Below are positions 1 through 6,717 of a DNA stretch of 36,643 nucleotides, in pieces; within the stretch, counting starts at the first letter, position 1, and each line of letters opens with the position of its first letter. Source of the stretch: JANNGC01 sp043758205. Lineage in GTDB: Bacteria > Verrucomicrobiota > Verrucomicrobiia > Limisphaerales > SIBH01. The stretch lies in assembly GCA_043758205.1 (NCBI GenBank), contig JAYVNY010000078.1, forward strand, positions 1 to 36,643. Direction: 5' to 3'. The position numbers were made by a program, and so were the translations under genes. The notes under the pieces are model-generated. The model made no database searches and had not been told where the DNA came from. It saw only the letters and a program-made list of their open reading frames with translations.

Positions 1-79
1 CGAGCAGCACGACGGCGAAGAGCGCGACCGGCGCGAGGTCCAGCAGGCGGAGCAAGGGTCTGGAAGTCGGCGCGCTCAT
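1..79 (-). CDS. Second ABC sugar permease, N-terminal fragment
   Basis: Only the first 26 codons lie in the window. The reading begins MSAPTSRPLLRLLDLAPVAL and continues into a hydrophobic stretch, as expected for the first membrane segment of a ribose-type (RbsC-like) permease. Its ATG (79-77) overlaps the TGA of the ATPase gene (78-76) as ATGA, which shows the transporter operon continues past the left edge. The first four residues, MSAP, are also those of the ATPase start. Function is inferred from position: ribose-type importers often have two permease genes, and one is already present upstream. The fragment alone is too short for a firm family call. Confidence 0.6.
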   Translation of the reverse strand, partial: MSAPTSRPLLRLLDLAPVALFAVVLL

Positions 80-1665
80 GCCTTTGAGGTGTGCAGCGCC
101 GCCGCGAGAATCTTTTCCCGCTCGAAGTCCCCGCGTTGAAACTCGCCGGAAATTTCACCATGCCGCATGACGAGGATGCGGTCGCTGATGCCGATCAGTT
201 CTTCGCTCTCGGATGAGATGACGAGCACGCCCGCGCCGCGATCCGCGAGTTGATGGATGAGTTGGTAGATTTCGAACTTCGCTCCGACGTCAATGCCGCG
301 CGTCGGTTCGTCGAGAATCAAAACCTTCGGTTCGGCCAGCAGCCATTTGCCGAGCACGACCTTCTGCTGATTACCACCGCTCAACGTCCTCACGGCCTGC
401 GCATCGGTGGCCTTGGGCGAGAGTTTGACGGCCTCGCGCATCCGACCGACGGCGGACTTGATGGCGGCGAAGTCGAGAAAACGCGCGGGAGTGCGGCTGT
501 TCGCGGGCAGCGTGACGAGCGCCATGTTGTCGGTGATGGACGCTTCCATGCACAGCCCCTCGTGCCGGCGGTCCTCGGTGAGGAAGGCGAGTCCGCGCTG
601 GATGCGGCGGCGCGGCGTGCCGGTGAGACGTTCTCCGTTCAGTCGAATCTCGCCGCTCGCGCACGGATCGAGTCCGAAGAGGATGCGCGCCAGTTCGGAG
701 CGGCCCGCGCCCATCAGACCCGAGATGCCGAGGACTTCACCGGCAGCGAGGGTGAACGAGATGTCGCGCACGATGCCGGGTTGAGTGAGAGAGCGGACCG
801 AGAGTAACGGAGCGGCGATTTCCAAACCGGCCTGGCTCGAAGTGGATTGCTCACGCCGTTTGGGAAATCGGCGCTCTGGGTAAAGCTGACTGAGCTGTCG
901 CCCCACCATCAGCGAGACGAGCCGGTCGTGGGTGAAGTCCTTCGCCGCGCCACCGCCGACCATTTCGCCATCGCGCAAGACAACGAGGTCATCGCACAGC
1001 CGCAGCACATCGCCCAGCGCGTGCGAGATGTAGATGATGGCGAGGCCACGTTCGCGAAGCTGCTGCACCAGCGCAAACAGCCGCTCGCACTCGCGCGCCG
1101 AAAGCGAGGTGGTCGGCTCGTCGAGGATGATGACGCGGGCGTCCGCGCCGAGAGCCTTGGCGATTTCGACAAGCTGGCGTTCACCGGCGGGCAGACGTTC
1201 GACCAGCATGTCGGGAGCGTGGTCCAGTCCGACCTGTTGCAGCAATTTGGTGGCGCGGGCGCGAAGGGCGCGGCGATCAATCCACGGCACTCCAGTTCCC
1301 GCGAGCGGGAAGTCCGTTAGAAATAAATTCTCCGCAAGGCTCAGGTTCGGAAACAAGTTCAACTCCTGATGCACGAAAGCGATGCCAGCGGCGCGCGCCT
1401 CGTTCGGATGACGCGGCGCGTAGGGCTGGCCGTTCACGCGCAGTTCGCCGGCGTCGGGCTGAAGGTTGCCGCCGAGCAGATTCATCAGCGTGGACTTGCC
1501 CGCGCCGTTCTCGCCCACCAATCCCACGATGCGCCCCGCGCCGACGCCGAAGCTCACGCCCTTGAGCACCTTCACGCCGAAGAAACTTTTTTCGATGCGG
1601 TCGAATGCGACGGCGGGTTTGTGGTTCGTCGTTCCTTGTTCGTGGCTGGAGATGGGCGCGCTCAT
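76..1665 (-). CDS. Sugar ABC transporter ATP-binding protein (RbsA/MglA type)
   Basis: This is a 529-residue duplicated ATPase that energises uptake of a monosaccharide at the inner membrane. The first half has Walker A GENGAGKST (about residues 51-59), a signature-like LPAGERQ and Walker B VIILDEPTTS. The second half has the degenerate Walker A GLMGAGRSE typical of RbsA/MglA, an intact LSGGNQQK signature and VLILDEPTRGIDVG. Start: ATG at 1665 gives MSAPISSHEQ; an in-frame ATG at 1683 would add six residues. Residues 6-19 are encoded by an array of degenerate 7-bp repeats, so the N-terminus is probably not conserved. It lies 21 bp after the first permease and overlaps the second permease by 4 bp. 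The gene order permease-ATPase-permease is less common than the rbs order. Confidence 0.95.
   Translation of the reverse strand: MSAPISSHEQGTTNHKPAVAFDRIEKSFFGVKVLKGVSFGVGAGRIVGLVGENGAGKSTLMNLLGGNLQPDAGELRVNGQPYAPRHPNEARAAGIAFVHQELNLFPNLSLAENLFLTDFPLAGTGVPWIDRRALRARATKLLQQVGLDHAPDMLVERLPAGERQLVEIAKALGADARVIILDEPTTSLSARECERLFALVQQLRERGLAIIYISHALGDVLRLCDDLVVLRDGEMVGGGAAKDFTHDRLVSLMVGRQLSQLYPERRFPKRREQSTSSQAGLEIAAPLLSVRSLTQPGIVRDISFTLAAGEVLGISGLMGAGRSELARILFGLDPCASGEIRLNGERLTGTPRRRIQRGLAFLTEDRRHEGLCMEASITDNMALVTLPANSRTPARFLDFAAIKSAVGRMREAVKLSPKATDAQAVRTLSGGNQQKVVLGKWLLAEPKVLILDEPTRGIDVGAKFEIYQLIHQLADRGAGVLVISSESEELIGISDRILVMRHGEISGEFQRGDFEREKILAAALHTSKA
1621..1649. repeat. Degenerate 7-bp repeat array inside the ATPase gene
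   Basis: On the plus strand this reads as about four units of the type GTGGTTC / GTCGTTC / CTTGTTC / GTGGCTGG. It is in frame within the 5' end of the ATPase gene. It lies in the opposite orientation to the array at 1673-1705, and 1638-1649 can pair with 1683-1694 (11 of 12 positions in the transcript), leaving the ATPase start codon in the loop. Confidence 0.75.
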
Positions 1666-1672
1666 GTCTTTG

Positions 1673-1705
1673 CAACGAACCACCAGCTACGAACCACGAA
1701 CAAAC
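1673..1705. repeat. Degenerate 7-bp repeat array between permease and ATPase genes
   Basis: Units of the type ACGAACC are visible (ACGAACC, ACCAGCT, ACGAACC, ACGAACA). The array spans the last codons and stop of the permease gene and the spacer before the ATPase start. It is the inverse of the array at 1621-1649. Confidence 0.75.
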
Positions 1706-2688
1706 TTGGTTCGCCACACATCCAGCAGCGCCGCGACTAAAATCACCGAACCCTTGATGATGGTGATCATGAAGTCGGAGAGGTTGAGCAGGTTCAGCCC
1801 GTTGCCGAGCAGCGCGAGGAACAGCACGCCATAGACGGTCCACAGCACCTTGCCCTTTCCGCCGAACAAACTCGTGCCGCCAATGACCGCCGCGCCGATG
1901 ACGTCGAGCAGCAGCGCCTTGCCGTGATTGGGCGAGCCGGTCTCCAGCCGCGCGGTGAGAAGGATGGACGCCAGCGCCGCGAAGACGCCGCTCAGCACGT
2001 AGGCGCTCACGGTGACGCTCGCCACCGGCACGCCGGAGATGAGCGACGTGCGCGGGTTGTGGCCGACGGCGTGGAGCCAGCGTCCGAGCAACGTGCGCGC
2101 GAGCAGCAGATGCGCGAACAGCGTTGCGACCACGGCGAGGAGCGCGGCGAGCCAGGCGTGAGTGCCGAGCGCGAGGAAGGCGGGCGGCAAATGATAGATG
2201 CTCTCGGCGTTGACGACCTGCTTCGCCAGCCAGATGGCGAGGCCGTTGAAGAACATCATGGAAGTGAGCGTGACCATGCAGGCCGGCATTCGCAGCCACG
2301 CGATGCACGCGCCATCGAACAGTCCAACGAGAGCACCGGTGGCGAGCATGGCCACGATGGCGACGGGCATCGCCGCCGGACTGCCGCGCAACCAGCCCTC
2401 ATCGCCGCCCATCACCAGCGCCCCGACCACGCTGCTCAACCCGATGGTGGCGGTGACGGACAAATCAATGCCGCCAGTGATGAGCACGACCGTCTGCCCC
2501 GTGGCGAGCAGAAGCAGCGGCAAGCAGGCGATGAGAATGTTCGCGAGGTTGCCCGATGAAACAAAGCCGGGCGTGAACGGAGCGAAGGCCGCGAAGACGA
2601 CGAGGCAGAGGAACAGGACGAAGAACTCGGAGCCGACGAGTTTGCTCGTGGCTCGTGGTTCGTGGTTGGTTGTGGCAGCGGTGGTCAC
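1687..2688 (-). CDS. Sugar ABC transporter permease (RbsC-like)
   Basis: A 333-residue polytopic membrane protein of the ribose/xylose/galactose permease family (BPD_transp_2 type). It has many hydrophobic segments, and the GQTVVLITGGIDLSV region is characteristic of RbsC-like permeases. GTG at 2688 is preferred as start because it overlaps the stop of the binding-protein gene as GTGA (2688-2685), the coupling pattern used along this operon. An in-frame ATG at 2718 would overlap the upstream gene by 34 bp. Residues about 5-15 (TTNHEPRATSK) are encoded by a 7-bp repeat array and precede the first membrane span, so they are probably a tolerated insertion. With the binding lipoprotein and ATPase it forms the importer. 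Confidence 0.92.
   Translation of the reverse strand: MTTAATTNHEPRATSKLVGSEFFVLFLCLVVFAAFAPFTPGFVSSGNLANILIACLPLLLLATGQTVVLITGGIDLSVTATIGLSSVVGALVMGGDEGWLRGSPAAMPVAIVAMLATGALVGLFDGACIAWLRMPACMVTLTSMMFFNGLAIWLAKQVVNAESIYHLPPAFLALGTHAWLAALLAVVATLFAHLLLARTLLGRWLHAVGHNPRTSLISGVPVASVTVSAYVLSGVFAALASILLTARLETGSPNHGKALLLDVIGAAVIGGTSLFGGKGKVLWTVYGVLFLALLGNGLNLLNLSDFMITIIKGSVILVAALLDVWRTKFVRGS
2644..2675. repeat. 7-bp repeat array in the permease N-terminal codons
   Basis: The plus strand reads GCTCGTG GCTCGTG GTTCGTG GTTGGTT GTGG, an obvious heptamer periodicity. It lies just inside the permease gene and is translated as part of a short hydrophilic segment before the first transmembrane helix. Confidence 0.8.
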
Positions 2689-3737
2689 TTCTTTTTCTTC
2701 GCCACCACGGCTCCCCACATGCGCGGTTCCATCTCTTTCATGTTCGCCTGCGTGATGGCGAAACCTTTGTCATCGATGCGCGCGGGCGCGGGCTTGCCGG
2801 CCTTCTCATCGAGGATCGTTTGAATGGCTTGCTCGGCTTCCCAATAGACATCCTGCACGCCGGTCGCGTCCACGTAGCCTTCGACCATGAGTTGATACGC
2901 CGTGGCGTCGCCGTCGAAGCCGCCGAGGATGATGTGGCCGGGTTCATTGTGCTTCTTCCATTTGCCGAGGTTGCTGAGGACAGACTTGATGCTCGGGAAC
3001 ATGAAGTCGCTCGACGTGAAGATGAGTCCGATGTCCGGGTTCGCCTGCATCGCGCTCTGCACACCGGCCAGCGCCTTCTCCTGATTCCAATCGGTCGGGA
3101 TGCGCGCGACGACTTCAACGGCATCGCCCGCTTCCTTGATCGCCGCCTCGAAACCATCGCGCCGGCCAATGGCGTTCACGTCGCTGAGGTCGCCCATCAG
3201 GATCATCGCCTTCTGCTTCTTGCCAGTCTTCTTCGCGAGCGAGAGAAGATACGTCACCGTCTCCTTGGTGATGGCAAAGTTGTCCGGCGCGACGGCGGTG
3301 TGCTTCGCGTCGCTCGAATCGGCAGGGCGGTTGTAAAGCACGACCGGGATGTTCGCCGCGTTCGCCGCCTTGATCATCGGGATGACTGTCTTGCCTTCCT
3401 TGGGCACGATGATGATGCCATCCACCTTGCGGTTGATGAAGTTCTTCACCTGATCGAACTGCTTGCTCGCGTCGCCATCGGCCACGCCTTCGAGCATGGT
3501 GATGCCCTTCGCGGCGCAGTCGGCCTTGAGCTTGTCGAACGCCGCGACCCAAAACTCGGTCTGCAACGTCTCGAAGGCCACGCCGATGGTTTTGGCCGGG
3601 CCGGGCGTGGCGGAGTTCGTCGCGGGAGTCGGGGGCGAATCAGATTTGCCGCAACCGCCGAGCAGCATCGCGCCGATGGCGCACAAGACCGTCGAGAACA
3701 GCGTTCCGATTCTGGGGTGAGTGAAGGTTGTTTTCAT
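2685..3737 (-). CDS. Sugar-binding lipoprotein of ABC importer (Peripla_BP_4 type)
   Basis: A 350-residue extracytoplasmic binding protein that should capture the transported sugar for the adjacent permease and ATPase. A lipoprotein signal is clear: a basic N-terminus (MKTTFTHPR), a hydrophobic core and the lipobox LLGGC with Cys about residue 29. The mature part starts with a Gly/Ser/Pro/Thr linker, then KTIGVAFETLQTEFW, followed by FDQVKNFINRKVDGIIIVP, the layout of ribose/galactose-type periplasmic binding proteins. ATG 3737 is chosen over ATG 3746 because it gives a standard signal peptide. The ligand cannot be read from sequence; three binding proteins of this broad class are known to bind D-apiose, which would fit the enzymes upstream. 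Confidence 0.92.
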   Translation of the reverse strand: MKTTFTHPRIGTLFSTVLCAIGAMLLGGCGKSDSPPTPATNSATPGPAKTIGVAFETLQTEFWVAAFDKLKADCAAKGITMLEGVADGDASKQFDQVKNFINRKVDGIIIVPKEGKTVIPMIKAANAANIPVVLYNRPADSSDAKHTAVAPDNFAITKETVTYLLSLAKKTGKKQKAMILMGDLSDVNAIGRRDGFEAAIKEAGDAVEVVARIPTDWNQEKALAGVQSAMQANPDIGLIFTSSDFMFPSIKSVLSNLGKWKKHNEPGHIILGGFDGDATAYQLMVEGYVDATGVQDVYWEAEQAIQTILDEKAGKPAPARIDDKGFAITQANMKEMEPRMWGAVVAKKKK

Positions 3738-3774
3738 GTTTGGCAAAGGTATCGGGGTGTGGCGCGACGCAAGG

Positions 3775-4815
3775 TCATTTCGCTTTCCGAAGCGTCACCA
3801 CGGAGTTTGTCCGCGCCGAGTCGTAGGCGGCGAAGACCAGTTCCATCGTCTTCAAATTGTCCGCGCCCGTGGTTTCAGCGGCGCGCTCGCCGCGCAACGC
3901 GGCGAGCAAATCGCGATGGCACGGCACCATGCTCGACTGTGAGAGGTCATAGCTCGGATTGGCCCACGCAAAACGCGGTGGCGCATGGCGGCGGCTGTGC
4001 GTTCCCTTCTTCGTCGTGATGCGCAGCCAGTATTCGTCCGTCACTTCGACGCTGCCGAGCGGGCCTTCCACGAACGCGAGCGTCTGCGGGAAACACTCGC
4101 GCTCCAGCGGCGTCTTCGCGTAGGCGAGTTCGATGGTCACGCTGGTCTTCGGCTCACCCATCGCCAAAAGCAGAGTGGCGACGTTCTCGCCTTTCACGCG
4201 CGGCGCGAGTGTGCGGTGAGTTTGGCAATACAAGGACTGCGCCTCGCCGAAGCAGGCGCGCGCGGTATCGAGCAGATGCACGCCGAGGTCGGTGAGGATG
4301 AACTGTTCCAGTTTCTTCAGCGCCGGCTGGTTCGACCACACATCGAAGCCGGAGAGGAACGACAGCCGCGCGCGAAACGGCGTGCCGATGACACCCGAAC
4401 GCAGCGTTTCGATGAGCGCGCGCATCGTCGTTTGCCAGCGCCAGTTCTCGTGGACAAAGAACGGCGTCTTCGCTTTCGCAAACGCCGCGACCATCGCCCT
4501 TGCATCCTTCAGCGACGACGCCATCGGCTTCTGACAGATGCACGGCACGCGATGCTTCGCACAGAGCAGCGAGAGCGGCTTGTGTCCACCGATCTCGGTG
4601 ATGTTGTCCACAAAGTCGGGCTGAACTTCGCGCAACAACTTCTCCGCATTGTCATAGACGGCCGGCACGCCGAGATCGCGGGCGAACGCCTCGGCCTTGG
4701 CGCGGGAGCGATTGTAGATGGCCACACACTCGACACCGCCGACTTCGCGCCACGCCGCGAGCTGCACGCGCGCCCAGAAGCCCGCGCCGAAGATGGCGAA
4801 GCGGAGTGGTTTCAT
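3775..4815 (-). CDS. Gfo/Idh/MocA-family dehydrogenase (candidate D-apiose dehydrogenase)
   Basis: A 346-residue NAD(P)-dependent oxidoreductase. The N-terminal Rossmann motif is FGAGFWA (residues 9-15). The EKP-motif region reads CQKPMASS, with Gln in place of the usual Glu but the Lys kept. The C-terminal domain has DLGVHLLDTA, matching the conserved DxGxHxxD pattern. Its ATG (4815) overlaps the stop of the TIM-barrel gene by 4 bp and it precedes the binding-protein gene by 37 bp, so uptake and oxidation are co-transcribed. In known apiose loci the first enzyme, ApsD, belongs to this family and oxidises D-apiose to the lactone; that substrate is inferred from neighbours, as the family acts on many sugars. 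A decayed paralogue lies at 6477-6717. Confidence 0.88.
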   Translation of the reverse strand: MKPLRFAIFGAGFWARVQLAAWREVGGVECVAIYNRSRAKAEAFARDLGVPAVYDNAEKLLREVQPDFVDNITEIGGHKPLSLLCAKHRVPCICQKPMASSLKDARAMVAAFAKAKTPFFVHENWRWQTTMRALIETLRSGVIGTPFRARLSFLSGFDVWSNQPALKKLEQFILTDLGVHLLDTARACFGEAQSLYCQTHRTLAPRVKGENVATLLLAMGEPKTSVTIELAYAKTPLERECFPQTLAFVEGPLGSVEVTDEYWLRITTKKGTHSRRHAPPRFAWANPSYDLSQSSMVPCHRDLLAALRGERAAETTGADNLKTMELVFAAYDSARTNSVVTLRKAK

Positions 4816-5624
4816 GGCTTCGTTGTAAACAGCGGGCGCAAAAACTCCAAGCTCTGCGCGGCCCAGGCTGCTTCCTTCGCCACCGTGCGCTCAAGGTCCG
4901 GCTCCGGCACCGTCCAGAGTTCGAGCACGGCGGTTTCGCAGCGGTTGAAGGGAGCGAGTTGTTGCAGTAACCAAGGCACATCAAGCATTCCGGCTCCCGC
5001 AGGGCGGCCTTCGATGGTGAACCCCATCAGGTGCGGCACGCGCGAGATGTGGAAATCTTTGATATGCAGATTCACGGTCAGAGGCGCGAGTTCGGCAACG
5101 ACGGTGGCCAATCCTTCGCCCGCGCCCAGGGAGTTCGCGGTGTCGAGGCAGATGCCGATCCGGTTTGAGCCGACGTCCTCGATGATGGAGCGCAGGGTCC
5201 GGGCCGGGAAACGATCGTGGTTCTCCAGGCCGAGTTGCAAGCCATCGAGCAACGGCAGAACCTCGCGCAGCGTCTTAACGACTTCCCCAGGCGCGGGATG
5301 AAAGTCCGGTGCATCAATGACGAAGCGAATCAGTTTCGCGCCAACGCGCCGGGCCAACGCGACCATTTCCGCCACATGCGCGGCGGTCAGCAGACGCGAG
5401 CCTAACTCGATCTGGATGCCGTCACGCGCCGCACGTTCAGCGAATGCTGCGACGCGCTCATCTGGCCAGCGGTGGAAAGAGAGGTTGTCGCAGACCTGAA
5501 CCAGCTTCACGCCGTAACGCTGGGCACGGTCGAGCAAGTCCTGCTCGTTCATCGGACGCGCTGGTTCGTGTCCCGGCACGCCGATGGCCCATCCGTAGGT
5601 GTAGCTGCTCAGGCCAAGGATCAT
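4812..5624 (-). CDS. Xylose-isomerase-like TIM-barrel protein (candidate 3-oxo-isoapionate decarboxylase)
   Basis: A 270-residue protein of the AP-endonuclease-2 / sugar isomerase-epimerase TIM-barrel superfamily. Visible strand and metal-site segments are LGLSSYTYGW at the N-terminus, VQVCDNLSF, IQIELGSR, LGLENHDRF (Glu and His), IGICLDTANSLG (Asp) and LHIKDFHI (His, Asp), ending with VLELWT. The N-terminus and the VCDN and ELGSR segments resemble what I remember of OiaC, the 3-oxo-isoapionate decarboxylase that yields L-erythrulose. That match is from memory and needs a database comparison. It overlaps both neighbours by 4 bp (ATGA), consistent with consecutive steps of one pathway. The alternative is a generic sugar (phosphate) isomerase or epimerase. 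Confidence 0.8.
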   Translation of the reverse strand: MILGLSSYTYGWAIGVPGHEPARPMNEQDLLDRAQRYGVKLVQVCDNLSFHRWPDERVAAFAERAARDGIQIELGSRLLTAAHVAEMVALARRVGAKLIRFVIDAPDFHPAPGEVVKTLREVLPLLDGLQLGLENHDRFPARTLRSIIEDVGSNRIGICLDTANSLGAGEGLATVVAELAPLTVNLHIKDFHISRVPHLMGFTIEGRPAGAGMLDVPWLLQQLAPFNRCETAVLELWTVPEPDLERTVAKEAAWAAQSLEFLRPLFTTKP

Positions 5625-6451
5625 TTGTTCGTGATGTCCCGAACCTGTTCGCGGATGTCGTCCATCTCAAAAATTTTCTGCCAGCCGTCTTTGAATAACA
5701 CCGGCTTCGCGCGCTTGCTGATCTTGTAAGCGGCATCCGAAAACGTTCCATTCACTTCGCCAAACAACACCGCGATTTGAATGCGCAAATGGCCGAGCAC
5801 AAAGTCCCGCGCGGCCTCGGCGGGGACACCTTTGGCGACGGTGCGGTCGTAGCCCTCCTTCACAATTTCCATGCAGGTCTGCGCGAGCGTCTCGACCAGC
5901 GCCGGTTCAAGGATGGCCATCTGCTCCAGCGTCACCCGGTGGATCCGGCTCACCGGTTGGTAGATTAGTTTGGTGAGTTCAACTCCCAGTTCGTAATCCT
6001 TTTCGCTACCGCGCATCAACGCGCATACCGCCGCCTGCTTCGCTGAAATGCCGCCGTAAAAATCCCGGAACCCTTGCTCGGTCGGCTCCCAGTTGAAGAC
6101 CGAGGGATGACATGGATGCGCGATGAAATAACCAACGTCGTCGCGGTGCGCCACTTTGCCATCCAGCGGCGCGGCGGGATCGAGCAGCACGACGAGTGCG
6201 CCGGGCTTGAGCTTCGGCACCATCTCGCGTGTCACCGCTTCCATCGCAACATCGGGGACAGCGAAGATCGCCATGTCGGCAGCGGGCAGCGCTTCGCTCG
6301 CGTCCGAACAACTCACGCCGCACTCCTGTAGGCGCTGAATTCCGGGCGCGCCGACTTCGACGTAGTGAACTTTCCAGTCGCTGTTCTTGACGTTGTTGGT
6401 GATGCGGCAGCCCATTTTGCCGCCGGCTCCGATGAGGGTAAGGGTCTTCAT
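5621..6451 (-). CDS. PGDH_C-type NAD-dependent dehydrogenase (candidate D-apionate oxidoisomerase)
   Basis: A 276-residue protein with an N-terminal Rossmann fold (GAGGKMG, residues 8-14) and a second domain like the 6-phosphogluconate-dehydrogenase C-terminal domain PF16896. The segment FIAHPCHPSVFNWEPTE is a hallmark I associate with this family, which includes ApnO, the enzyme converting D-apionate to 3-oxo-isoapionate by oxidation and hydroxymethyl migration. At 276 residues it is far shorter than classical 6-phosphogluconate dehydrogenase (about 470), as expected for the ApnO-like group. The stop overlaps the TIM-barrel start (ATGA). A 7-bp repeat array begins immediately upstream of its ATG. 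Substrate is inferred, not shown. Confidence 0.8.
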   Translation of the reverse strand: MKTLTLIGAGGKMGCRITNNVKNSDWKVHYVEVGAPGIQRLQECGVSCSDASEALPAADMAIFAVPDVAMEAVTREMVPKLKPGALVVLLDPAAPLDGKVAHRDDVGYFIAHPCHPSVFNWEPTEQGFRDFYGGISAKQAAVCALMRGSEKDYELGVELTKLIYQPVSRIHRVTLEQMAILEPALVETLAQTCMEIVKEGYDRTVAKGVPAEAARDFVLGHLRIQIAVLFGEVNGTFSDAAYKISKRAKPVLFKDGWQKIFEMDDIREQVRDITNK

Positions 6452-6477
6452 TCGTTCGTGGTTCGTAGTTCGTGAGT
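6451..6477. repeat. 7-bp repeat array upstream of the ApnO-like gene
   Basis: The plus strand reads TTCGTT CGTGGTT CGTAGTT CGTGAGT, about four heptamer units. It occupies the whole gap between the ApnO-like start codon (6451) and the stop of the decayed oxidoreductase (6477), and probably took the place of the original ATGA overlap. Confidence 0.8.
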
Positions 6478-6717
6478 CAAAAAATTTCCATGGCGCAATT
6501 GCCGCGCGCCGAGTCGTAGGCCGCTGGGACGAGCTTCAGGGTTTTCACATTGTCCCTCGCGCTCGTCTCCGGCGCCGTGTTGTTTTGCAGCGCGCTCAAC
6601 ACATCGCGATGGCACGCGGAGCTCGATACAACGAGCGCCGGGCACTTCCCGCCACGCCGCCAGTTGATAGCGCGCCCAGAAGCCCGTGCCGATGATGGCG
6701 AAGCGCAATGCCTTCAT
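6477..6717 (-). pseudogene. Remnant of a second Gfo/Idh/MocA gene (internal deletion plus frame change)
   Basis: The first 30 codons read MKALRFAIIGTGFWARYQLA followed by AWREVPGARC, nearly identical to the start of the intact oxidoreductase at 3775-4815. In a different frame the 3' half reads SSACHRDVLSALQNNTAPET, then DNVKTLKLVPAAYDSARGNC, ending in TGA at 6479-6477. This aligns with the intact gene's C-terminus (CHRDLLAALRGERAAETT, DNLKTMELVFAAYDSARTNS). About 265 codons of the middle are missing, with the junction near 6620-6635. The ATG still overlaps the upstream hydrolase gene by 4 bp. It is best explained as a duplicated gene that lost its core by deletion and is no longer functional. 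The nominal open frame at 6448-6717 crosses the junction and is not a real protein. Confidence 0.88.
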
